Assembly: GCA_032160165.1 (NCBI GenBank)
Contig: JAVHWA010000126.1
Location: 1-64,000, forward strand
Length of the DNA: 64,000 bases
DNA from: QHXM01 sp032160165
Lineage (GTDB): Bacteria; Acidobacteriota; Blastocatellia; Pyrinomonadales; Pyrinomonadaceae
Reading direction: 5' to 3'
Part shown: piece after piece, positions 26,241-34,587 of the stretch
Layout of the letters: every line of letters begins with the position of its first letter
Numbering within the stretch: position 1 is the stretch's first letter
Position numbers and translations under genes: made by a program
Notes under the pieces: generated by a model
The model's input: the letters and a program-made list of their open reading frames with translations, nothing else
What the model was told of the DNA's origin: nothing
Database searches by the model: none

Positions 26241-29200
26241 GCGAACTCACCGAGCGCATCGCCGGGCTTTCGCCTGAGAAACGGGAACTGTTCACCCGAT
26301 TGCTTCAGAAACAGGGCGTTGCCATTCCGGCTTTACCGATCTCGAGGCGGAGCGCCGATGTGGAACGCCTGCCTCTCTCGCTTGCGCAACAGCGGCTTTG
26401 GTTTCTCGATCAATTAGAGCCAGGCAGCAACTTCTATAATATTTTCGAAACGTTTCCATTCAACGGCCCGCTCGATGAGCAAGCGCTCGAACGAAGTGTC
26501 AACGAAATCGTCCGCCGTCACGAAGTATTACGTACTACGTTTGATGTGGTTGATGGACAGCCTGTTCAAAAGATAGCGCCCCACGCGCCAGTCTCAATTC
26601 CGGTGATCGAGCTCTCGCACCTTACGCCTGAGACAAGGGAAGGCGAAGTTGCGCGGATTTCGGCCGAAGCTTCCGGCGCTCCGTTCGATCTGAGGGGCGG
26701 CCCGTTGGTTCGATTTACGTTGTTGAGACTGGACGCGGAAGAGCGCGTACTGCTGGTGGGAATGCATCACATCATTTCCGACGCGTGGTCACTCGATATC
26801 CTGACCAGGGAATTGCGAATCCTCTATAAAGCATTCGCCAAAGGGGAATCGTCGCCCCTTCCCGACCTTCAAATTCAATACTCTGATTTCGCCATCTGGC
26901 AGCGACAGTGGCTTCAAGGCGAAGTTCTCGACAAGCAGGTGTCGTATTGGCAGCGGCAACTGTCGGGCGCTCCGGCTGCTCTGGAGTTGCCGACGGATAA
27001 ACCTCGTCCACTTGTTCCAACCCATAATGGAGCGAGCCAGACCCGCGGCCTTCCCCGCGGCCTCTTTGCTTCAATCAAATCACTGAGCCAACGCGAAAAC
27101 GCGAGCCCTTTCATGGCGCTATTGGCTGCATTCAATGTCTTGCTCCACCGCTACACCAATCAGGTCGACATAGTTGTGGGCACGCCTCTGGCCGGAAGAA
27201 ACCGATCTGAGGTCGAGGGTTTGATCGGCTTTTTCGTAAACACGCTGGTGATTCGCACTGACCTTTCGGGCGATCCAGGCTTTTCCGGTTTGTTACGAAG
27301 AGTGAGAGACACGGCTCTCGACGCTTACGCTCATCAGGACCTGCCGTTCGAGAAGCTGGTTGAGGTGGTTCAGCCCGAGCGAGATACCAGTCGTAATCCG
27401 CTGTTCCAGGTCTCGTTCCAGCTCAGTAATGTCGCGGACGATTCTCTCGATGAGGAATACGCGGCGGAGTGCGGGGTCGAATCGGAGGTCGAAGAAACGA
27501 CGGCGAAGTTTGATCTGGGAATCAACTTCTGGGCGAGCACGGAAGACTTGCGCCTGCAGGTTGATTACAGCAGCGACCTCTTCGAACACGAGACCATCGA
27601 GAGAATGCTCGAGCACTTTGAGAGATTACTCATCGACGTCTGTTCCGACCCGACGCGCCCCGTTTCTCAAATTGAGTTTTTGACGGAAGCTGAACGCGCA
27701 CAACTGCTTTATGAATGGAACGACACTAGCTCGGATTATCCCCGTTCCAGTTGTTTACACGAATTGTTCGAGACGCAGGCGAAACGGGCGCCGCACGCTA
27801 TTGCCGTAGTGCTCGGAGATAAGAGTCTGACCTATGGCGAACTGAACAAGCGAGCAAACCAGGTCGCTCGACGCCTGCGGACCTGCGGCGTGCGGCCTGA
27901 GGTCGCCGTCGGAATATGCATGGACCGCTCAATCGAGTTGGTGGTCGGGTTGCTGGGAATTCTCAAGGCGGGCGGTGCTTATGTACCACTTGACACCGAG
28001 TACCCGGAACAGCGCCTGCGATACATGATCGAGGACGCCGGCGTCCGCGTGATGCTGACACAGTCGTCCCTGGCCGAAGCATTGTCCGGGCGATGCGAGC
28101 AGGTCCTATGTATTGATTCCGATTGGGAGGGTTTCGCGTCCGAAAGCGTTGAGAACTTACCTTGTGACGCAAGCGCCCAGAATCCCGCCTATATAATCTA
28201 CACGTCGGGTTCGACCGGGCGCCCCAAGGGAGTGGTCGTAACTCATAGCTCCGTAGCTCGGACAGTCTGCGACACGAATTATATTTCAGTAAGCCCGAGC
28301 GATCGCATTGCTCAGGCTTCCAACTCCAGTTTTGACGCTGCTACATTCGAATTCTGGAGCGCGCTGGTCCATGGAGCGATACTGGTTGTCATTCCGAAAG
28401 AGACGATGATCTCGCCCCGGGACCTGGCAAGCCATGTTCGTAAGTTTGGAATCACTGTTCTCTTTCTCCCTACTGCGCTCTTTAATCAGGTCGCCGGCCA
28501 TGATCCCGGCGCCTTCAGCTCACTTCGCTACCTCATGTTCGGAGGCGAGATGGCTGACCCGGCCGCGGTGCGAAATGTGCTCAGCACCAGTCCGCCGCGT
28601 CACTTGCTTCACATGTACGGTCCAACCGAGAGCACAACTTATGCGTCATGGCATGCGGTTGAGAATCTCTCCCAGGACGCCTCGACAGTCCCTATCGGTC
28701 GCCCTGTCTCAAACACGCAGATCTACCTATTGGACCGCGATTGTAGACCCGTGCCCCTTGGCGTCGCCGGAGAGCTCTGCGTCGGAGGAGACGGTTTGGC
28801 TCGCGGATATCTGTGCCGTCCCGAGCTGACCGCCGAACGATTCATCCCCGATCCTTTCAGCACGGCACCCGGTTCGAGGTTCTATCGCACAGGTGACGTG
28901 GCGCGCCGGCTTCCCAACGGTGCGATAGAGTTTATGGGTCGCGGTGACGAGCAGGTAAAGATACGAGGCTATCGAATAGAGCTGGGCGAGATTGAGTGCG
29001 TATTGAGAGAACACGAGGGTGTGCGCGAAGTGGTGGTCCTCGCCAGAGAAGACGCGCCTGGGGAAAAACGACTGGTCGCATACATCGTCGGCGGAGAGTT
29101 CGACGCTCCAACTTCGAGCGAACTGCGGAGCTACATGAGAGAGCGCGTGCCGGACTATATGGTACCGACAGCTTTCATCGTGCTTGAGCAGATGCCATTG

Positions 29201-29641
29201 ACGCCCAACGGTAAAATAGACCGCCGCGCTCTGCCGGCCCCAGAGCTCACCAGGTACGAGTACCACTCTGGCCTTGTACCGCCGCGCACTCCCGTCGAAG
29301 CGGCCCTGACCGACATCTTCGGTGCAGTGCTGGGCTTGGCAAGTGTAGGAGTCAACGAAAACTTCTTCGATCTGGGCGGCCATTCTCTGCTGGCAACGCA
29401 GATCATGTCGCGCATACGCGAGAACCTTCAAATCGAGTTACCGCTGCGGGCGCTATTCTCGAACCCGACGGTCGGTGAGCTGACGGTGATTGCTGAGGAC
29501 GCGTTGAAGAACCGTACCACGACTGATCCGCTATCAATCGAGCGAGTTTCGAGAGACGCATATCGCGCGACCATCTCTGCCGCAGGCGTACTGGAAATTC
29601 CGGAGGCGTTGAAGAGGTCGATGCAGATGGCAGAGGGATAG
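26237..29641 (+). CDS. NRPS module 2: condensation-adenylation-thiolation
   Basis: A 1134-residue module starting with a short helix (LTERIAGLSPEKRELFTRLL) typical of NRPS entry/docking regions. The condensation motif is HHIISDAW (H177-H178), with Ala where Gly is usual. The adenylation domain has YTSGSTGRPKG from residue 655. Specificity residues read D-A-F-F-M-G-M-T-Y-K, close in character to pockets for Ile/Val-like residues (inference). Carrier Ser1050 is in LGGHSL. About 85 residues follow the carrier Ser, including an unassigned tail, and no thioesterase or reductase domain, so the chain needs another release route. It overlaps the PKS by 4 bases (ATGA). Confidence 0.95.
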   Translation: MSELTERIAGLSPEKRELFTRLLQKQGVAIPALPISRRSADVERLPLSLAQQRLWFLDQLEPGSNFYNIFETFPFNGPLDEQALERSVNEIVRRHEVLRTTFDVVDGQPVQKIAPHAPVSIPVIELSHLTPETREGEVARISAEASGAPFDLRGGPLVRFTLLRLDAEERVLLVGMHHIISDAWSLDILTRELRILYKAFAKGESSPLPDLQIQYSDFAIWQRQWLQGEVLDKQVSYWQRQLSGAPAALELPTDKPRPLVPTHNGASQTRGLPRGLFASIKSLSQRENASPFMALLAAFNVLLHRYTNQVDIVVGTPLAGRNRSEVEGLIGFFVNTLVIRTDLSGDPGFSGLLRRVRDTALDAYAHQDLPFEKLVEVVQPERDTSRNPLFQVSFQLSNVADDSLDEEYAAECGVESEVEETTAKFDLGINFWASTEDLRLQVDYSSDLFEHETIERMLEHFERLLIDVCSDPTRPVSQIEFLTEAERAQLLYEWNDTSSDYPRSSCLHELFETQAKRAPHAIAVVLGDKSLTYGELNKRANQVARRLRTCGVRPEVAVGICMDRSIELVVGLLGILKAGGAYVPLDTEYPEQRLRYMIEDAGVRVMLTQSSLAEALSGRCEQVLCIDSDWEGFASESVENLPCDASAQNPAYIIYTSGSTGRPKGVVVTHSSVARTVCDTNYISVSPSDRIAQASNSSFDAATFEFWSALVHGAILVVIPKETMISPRDLASHVRKFGITVLFLPTALFNQVAGHDPGAFSSLRYLMFGGEMADPAAVRNVLSTSPPRHLLHMYGPTESTTYASWHAVENLSQDASTVPIGRPVSNTQIYLLDRDCRPVPLGVAGELCVGGDGLARGYLCRPELTAERFIPDPFSTAPGSRFYRTGDVARRLPNGAIEFMGRGDEQVKIRGYRIELGEIECVLREHEGVREVVVLAREDAPGEKRLVAYIVGGEFDAPTSSELRSYMRERVPDYMVPTAFIVLEQMPLTPNGKIDRRALPAPELTRYEYHSGLVPPRTPVEAALTDIFGAVLGLASVGVNENFFDLGGHSLLATQIMSRIRENLQIELPLRALFSNPTVGELTVIAEDALKNRTTTDPLSIERVSRDAYRATISAAGVLEIPEALKRSMQMAEG

Positions 29642-29711
29642 TATTGGAAGAACGCTAAACGGGCTCTCGCTTAGTTGGTAGCCTTCCGAACTATTACTTC
29701 AATAATCGAAT

Positions 29712-30479
29712 ATGTCGAGTTCAATCGCGAACCCCTGGATATCGCATCGGGAGCCATCCAAGCGAGCAACGTCGCGTCTCTTCTGTTTTCCATATGCCGG
29801 CGGCGGTGCGCCCATATTTCGCTCGTGGCAAAAGCGGGTCCCGCCTCCCACAGAAGTCTGCGCGATTCAGCTTCCCGGTCGCGGCGCGCGCATACGCGAG
29901 ACCCCTTTTAGCCGGATGCGCCCGCTGGTTTCGGCTCTGACGGACGCGCTGCTACCGCTCTTCGACAAGCCATTCGCTTTCTTTGGTCATAGTATGGGGG
30001 CGTGGGTCAGTTTCGAGGTTGCGCGGGTTCTCAAAGAGAAACATGAGATCGAACCGTTTCATCTGTTCGTCTCCGGAGCGTGGGCCCCGCAGGTCGGAAG
30101 CCGCGAGACCCCAATCTATGATCTGCCCGAACACGAATTCATCGACGCTCTGCGTGTGCTTAACGGAACGCCGAAAGAGCTACTGGAAAGCGCTGAACTA
30201 ATGGCGCTGTTGGTTCCTGTATTGCGAGCGGACTTTGCGGTTTGCGAGACCTACAAGTACGCAACCGGGCCTCCTCTGGATTGCGCGGTGACGGCGTTCG
30301 GGGGTTTGCAGGACCGCAGGCTATCTCGGGGCGACTTAAAGGCATGGAGTGAACAAACCACGGGACCTTTTGCGATGCGCATGTTGCCGGGAGACCATTT
30401 TTTTCTGCATGAGAATGAACCTGCGATTGTCGAATCGATCGTCGCAGAGCTGGGCAAGTCAGCCAACAACAGCGCTTGA
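29712..30479 (+). CDS. Type II thioesterase
   Basis: A 255-residue alpha/beta hydrolase of the external (editing) thioesterase family. It has the early LFCFPYAGGGAPIFRSW motif, nucleophile S94 in GHSMG and catalytic His229 in PGDHFFL. Type II thioesterases normally clear misprimed carrier domains; because the last NRPS lacks its own thioesterase, this one may also release the product. The gap after the NRPS stop is 70 bases and the Shine-Dalgarno is not obvious. An in-frame overlap with another small frame upstream was dismissed. Confidence 0.93.
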   Translation: MSSSIANPWISHREPSKRATSRLFCFPYAGGGAPIFRSWQKRVPPPTEVCAIQLPGRGARIRETPFSRMRPLVSALTDALLPLFDKPFAFFGHSMGAWVSFEVARVLKEKHEIEPFHLFVSGAWAPQVGSRETPIYDLPEHEFIDALRVLNGTPKELLESAELMALLVPVLRADFAVCETYKYATGPPLDCAVTAFGGLQDRRLSRGDLKAWSEQTTGPFAMRMLPGDHFFLHENEPAIVESIVAELGKSANNSA

Positions 30480-30530
30480 GGCGCTGTCGCTGGCACTCTC
30501 AATCTAAATCTTAGGAGTCACCTTACCGCC

Positions 30531-30740
30531 ATGGAAGAGAGAGAAGACAACACAATTTACAAAGTCGTGGTGAATCATGAACAGCAGTACTCGATCTGGC
30601 CCGCCGATCGCGAGAACGCGCTCGGTTGGAATGATGCGGGCAAGCAGGGCACTAAGGCGGAATGCCTTGCCTACATAAAAGAGGTTTGGACGGACATGAG
30701 GCCTCTCAGTTTGAGGAAGAAGATGGAGGGTGGATCGTAG
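30531..30740 (+). CDS. MbtH-like protein
   Basis: A 69-residue activator of adenylation domains. It shows the family pattern KVVVNHEQQYSIWP, then GWNDAGKQGTKAECLAYI and ending MRPLSLRKKM. TTAGGAGTCACC precedes the start. MbtH proteins bind A domains and make them soluble or active, so its natural partners are the two NRPS modules upstream. The end overlaps the next gene in another frame by 79 bases. Confidence 0.93.
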   Translation: MEEREDNTIYKVVVNHEQQYSIWPADRENALGWNDAGKQGTKAECLAYIKEVWTDMRPLSLRKKMEGGS

Positions 30741-31516
30741 TCACGAGCCGATACGCCGCGGACCTGATAGCCGCAAATTCGCTCGAGAATGTTTGGGCCA
30801 ATCCGCCTGAACGGCTCGAGCTTCCTGATGACAGAGTCCACCTCTGGCGATCATCGCTTGTCCGCTCCCATTCTGAGCTAAAGGAACTCCGCGCACTGCT
30901 GGTACATGATGAGCTGACGCGGGCGGCGCGTTTCCACTTTAATAGGGACCGCGATCATTTCATCGCCGCTCGCGGAACACTGCGAAGGATTCTCGCAGAC
31001 TATCTGGATCTGGATCCATCGCGCGTCTGTCTCAGCTACAGCTCGTATGGCAAACCCGCACTTGCCCGCTCTCACGCATCGCACCCTTTGAGATTTAATC
31101 TGGCGCACTCGCACCAGCTGGCCCTCTTCGCGTTCACCAACAATCGTGAGATCGGCGTTGATGTGGAGCACATACGGGCTGCGTCTGCAGACGAGAAGGT
31201 GGCCACTAACTACTTCTCGCCGGACGAGGCAGCAACGCTTCGTGCGCTTCCTTCGGCCGATCGCGTTGAAGCATTCTTTAATTGCTGGACTCGCAAGGAG
31301 GCTTTTATCAAAGCCAGGGGCGAAGGACTTTCATTTCCCCTTGCGCAGTTCGACGTCGATATGGATTCGGGAGAGCACCAGGTAAGACTGAAGGTCGCAG
31401 GCTGCGAGTCGGAAACTGCGCGGTGGTCGCTACAGTCGCTGGTACCTGCTGAAGGCTATGTCGGGGCTATTGCCGTGGAAGGAAGTGACTGGCAATTGGA
31501 TCGCTGGCAGAGGTGA
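30662..31516 (+). CDS. 4'-phosphopantetheinyl transferase, Sfp type
   Basis: Activates the carrier domains by transferring phosphopantetheine from coenzyme A to the conserved Ser. The Mg-binding motif is IGVDVEHI and the second motif is FNCWTRKEAFIKARGEG; both are intact. Usual length, about 240 residues, fits if the start is further in than shown. From the first in-frame ATG (30662) the gene would begin inside mbtH and overlap it by 79 bases. In-frame TTG near 30686 is the only other evident start before the conserved region, so translation probably depends on the mbtH ribosomes. Last gene of the biosynthetic operon. Confidence 0.92.
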   Translation: MPCLHKRGLDGHEASQFEEEDGGWIVVTSRYAADLIAANSLENVWANPPERLELPDDRVHLWRSSLVRSHSELKELRALLVHDELTRAARFHFNRDRDHFIAARGTLRRILADYLDLDPSRVCLSYSSYGKPALARSHASHPLRFNLAHSHQLALFAFTNNREIGVDVEHIRAASADEKVATNYFSPDEAATLRALPSADRVEAFFNCWTRKEAFIKARGEGLSFPLAQFDVDMDSGEHQVRLKVAGCESETARWSLQSLVPAEGYVGAIAVEGSDWQLDRWQR

Positions 31517-31692
31517 TTCGATTGCGGATTGCGGATGCGGATTGCGGATTGCGGATTGCGGATTGCGGATTGCGGAACAAGTGGGCGAAAGTTAGGCTCA
31601 AGTCAACATGAATGGTCTTACGGTCGATTGCGTCTTCAATCTTCTATTAACAAATAGCGGTGGGAATCTTCAATCCGCAATCCGCAATCGGA
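31515..31692. repeat. Heptamer hairpin array, unit GATTGCG
   Basis: About nine tandem GATTGCG (and one shorter) units run from 31519 to about 31576. Complementary CAATCCG units lie at about 31669-31690. It separates the biosynthetic operon from the convergent topA gene, so it may also act as a two-way terminator, although no U-rich run follows. Confidence 0.85.
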
Positions 31693-34239
31693 TCATCCGG
31701 CAATGGTTCGATCTTTGCCGGCGGACGCAGTTGGCTGCACCAGCGGAGTGGGTTGGGCCTCCGCTCGATAATCACAACCCTCTTTAGCGCAGTAGTGAAC
31801 TGTCCCGTCCTTCTTTGTTGTCTTCTCCAGCAGGAACGGCGCCTTGCACTTCGGACATTCCTCGATTACCGGCTTGTCCCAGTAAACAACATCGCACTTG
31901 GGATACTCAGAACAACCGTAGAATGCTTTGCCGCGTTTGGATTTCTTTACAACGATTTCACCGCGACAACCGGGGCGCGGACACGCTACTCCAGTCGTCT
32001 CTCGTTTGATGTAATTGCACTTCGGGTAATTCGAGCAGGAAATAAATTCGCCGAAGCGTCCGTGCCTCAGAACTAGCTGAGCGCCATCAACCGGACACTT
32101 CTCATCAAGCGGGACCGGGGGCGGAGCTATTGCGCCGCTCTTCGCGATCTTTCGTATGTTTCGACAATCTGGGTATCCAGTGCATCCGAGGAACTGGCCA
32201 AAGCGTCCACGCTTGAGCGCCATCGGCTTGCCACACAGATCACACTCTTCCGCTTCTTCGGCTTCGGTTCCGCCGGGTGCCGCGGCGCCTGACCCCGCGC
32301 CCGCCGCCGCATCGCCATCGGTCGCAGGCTTGCTCACCTCGCGAGTCGTTCGGCACTCGGGATAATTCGAGCATGCGAGAAACTGACCGAAGCGTCCGAA
32401 CTTGATGACCATCGGCGCACCGCAATTCTCGCAAATCTCGTCAGTGGGAATCGCCTGCTGTTTGACGGCGCGCATAGTCGCTTCAGCAGTCTTCAAGTCC
32501 TTCGCAAACTTTTCGTAGAACTCGTGAAGTGCCACCCTCCACTTCAGCTTACCCTCTTCGATTTCGTCGAGCTCTTCTTCCATTCGCGCAGTGTATGACT
32601 CGTTAAAAAGGTCATCAAAGCTGGCGACCAGCAGGTCGTTGACGGTCTTGCCCAGACCGGTCGGGTGGAACCGTCCCTCCAGTTTTTCCACATACTCGCG
32701 ATCTATGATCACGGTCATGATCGCCGCATAGGTTGAGGGGCGACCGATTCCCTTTTCTTCAAGGGCTTTGACCAGTGTCGCCTCTGTATAGCGCGGAGGA
32801 GGTTCAGTGAAATGTTGTTCCGGATCGACAGAGTTGAGCTTGAGCACTTCTCCCTTTTCGCCCAGCGGAAGTTTGCGTTCGGCCTCTTCGTCTTCCTCAG
32901 TTTTCTCGTCGCGTCCTTCCTGATAGACCTTGAGGAAGCCGTCGAACTTCTGCACCGAGCCTGTCGCTCTGAAGATGAAGCGTCGAGCTTCTATGTCGAT
33001 GGTGGTTTGATCGAAGATGGCCGCAGTCATCTGCGATGCCACGAAGCGTTGCCAGATGAGCCGGTAGAGTTTCAGCTCTTCTTTATTAAGATACTGGGCG
33101 ATGGCGTCTGGTGTGCGAGTCACGTCCGTGGGGCGAATCGCCTCGTGCGCATCCTGTGCGCCTTTTTTCGAACGGAAGTGAACGGCCTTTTCGGGCAGGT
33201 AATTCGGACCGTATTGCGAGCCGATGAAATCGCGCACTTCACCGAGGGCTGCATCGGATACACGAGTTGAATCCGTACGCATGTACGTGATAAGACCCAC
33301 GGTCTCAGAGCCTACCTCTACACCTTCGTAGAGCTTCTGGGCGAGCATCATCGTCTTCTTGACGGCAAAGCCCAGCTTGCGCGAGGCCTCCTGCTGCAGC
33401 TTTGAAGTGATGAAGGGCGGCACGGCGTTGCGCTTCCGCTCCTTCGTCGTGACTTCCGCGACCTTGTAAGACTGCTGGCCGGCTTCGGCGACAATCTCAG
33501 CGGCTTGAGTTTCGTTGCCGATCAGGATTTCAGTCTTCTTAAGCTCCTGGTCAAATCCGCTGGTCTTGACGGTTTGGTCGCCGATTCTGAAGAGGCGCGC
33601 ATCGAATGCCGGCGGAAGCTTGGCTGCCAGGTTCGCTGCCACTGTCCAGTACTCCGTCTTGATAAACGCTTCGATTTCGCGTTCGCGCTCAACTACCATG
33701 CGCAGGGCGACGGACTGTACGCGGCCCGCGCTCAAACGGCCACCAATCGTGCGGCAGAGAAGCGGAGAAACCTTGTAGCCCACCAGGCGGTCCAGCAGCC
33801 GCCGAGCCTGTTGTGCGTCGACCAGGTTCGAGTCGATCTCCTTCGGGTGATTGAAGGCCTCTTTAACGGCGCGCTTTGTGATCTCGTTGAACATCACCCG
33901 ATACGAAGGCTTCTTTGGACGTTTGGGAACGATCTCTTCCGCCAAATGCTGACAAATCGCCTCGCCCTCCCGGTCGGGGTCAGCCGCCAGGTAAATCGTA
34001 TCGGCTTCTTTTGCAGCCTTCTTCAGGTCGGCGACGATCTTCTTGTTATTGCGTTTCTTCGAATCGGGAATGACCTCGTACGTGGGCTCGAAATCGTGCT
34101 CGACATCCACGCCCAGCCCTTTTGAGGGAAGGTCCTTGATATGGCCGATCGAGGCCATCACCTGATAGTCGTTTCCTAAATATTTGTTAATCGTCTTGGC
34201 CTTAGCGGGCGACTCAACGATTACTAAGTTCTTAGCCAT
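31693..34239 (-). CDS. topA: DNA topoisomerase I
   Basis: Type IA topoisomerase, relaxing negative supercoils; 848 residues. The Toprim domain is at the N-terminus (LVIVESPAKAKTINKYLG and YLAADPDREGEAI). The active-site Tyr lies in GLITYMRTDSTRV, with the HEAIRP motif following. Five C-terminal zinc-ribbon units are seen. Units 1, 2 and 4 carry two Cys pairs (CENCGAPMVIKFGRFGQFLA and similar); unit 3 starts CPVDGAQLV with only one Cys at its first pair; unit 5 is a shorter CPKCKAPF form. Standard for the family in this phylum. Confidence 0.97.
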   Translation of the reverse strand: MAKNLVIVESPAKAKTINKYLGNDYQVMASIGHIKDLPSKGLGVDVEHDFEPTYEVIPDSKKRNNKKIVADLKKAAKEADTIYLAADPDREGEAICQHLAEEIVPKRPKKPSYRVMFNEITKRAVKEAFNHPKEIDSNLVDAQQARRLLDRLVGYKVSPLLCRTIGGRLSAGRVQSVALRMVVEREREIEAFIKTEYWTVAANLAAKLPPAFDARLFRIGDQTVKTSGFDQELKKTEILIGNETQAAEIVAEAGQQSYKVAEVTTKERKRNAVPPFITSKLQQEASRKLGFAVKKTMMLAQKLYEGVEVGSETVGLITYMRTDSTRVSDAALGEVRDFIGSQYGPNYLPEKAVHFRSKKGAQDAHEAIRPTDVTRTPDAIAQYLNKEELKLYRLIWQRFVASQMTAAIFDQTTIDIEARRFIFRATGSVQKFDGFLKVYQEGRDEKTEEDEEAERKLPLGEKGEVLKLNSVDPEQHFTEPPPRYTEATLVKALEEKGIGRPSTYAAIMTVIIDREYVEKLEGRFHPTGLGKTVNDLLVASFDDLFNESYTARMEEELDEIEEGKLKWRVALHEFYEKFAKDLKTAEATMRAVKQQAIPTDEICENCGAPMVIKFGRFGQFLACSNYPECRTTREVSKPATDGDAAAGAGSGAAAPGGTEAEEAEECDLCGKPMALKRGRFGQFLGCTGYPDCRNIRKIAKSGAIAPPPVPLDEKCPVDGAQLVLRHGRFGEFISCSNYPKCNYIKRETTGVACPRPGCRGEIVVKKSKRGKAFYGCSEYPKCDVVYWDKPVIEECPKCKAPFLLEKTTKKDGTVHYCAKEGCDYRAEAQPTPLVQPTASAGKDRTIAG

Positions 34240-34587
34240 TGTCTCTTTTCAATCCACCGGCCGGCGAATCACGCCGGCAAAACCTTCACACCCGTGTCGT
34301 CCTCCAGAACCTACGCGCTCATCAAAACTTGACTGTAAAACTCATCAAATTTGACGACACTGTTTGAAAATAACATCATTAGTGACTCCAAAGTCAAATG
34401 AAGCTGTGCTCGCCCTATCGAGGAGCAGAGTCACTATTCGTCGTCAAAGCGACTACCTTTGAGGACGGTCGAGCTCATTTGGTTGGCCGATCTTTGGGGC
34501 GGTGATCCGGGTCGCACGGCCGCAGGCGAGCGTCCGCGTCGAGTCCTTTGCGTGTGCCTATATTACCGGCAATGCCGGGTCGGATGG
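34240..34587. other. Intergenic region between topA and the kinase gene
   Basis: About 350 bases. It contains a small stem, CCGGCAATGCCGG (about 34567-34579), beside the kinase stop codon, which might be part of a terminator but has no T-run. No gene, repeat array or operator is seen in the rest; the topA promoter is presumably here. Confidence 0.4.

Noticed and set aside
31515..31692. Possible CRISPR array
   Set aside because: The repeats are 7 bp, adjacent without spacers, and form inverted arms; no cas genes are present.
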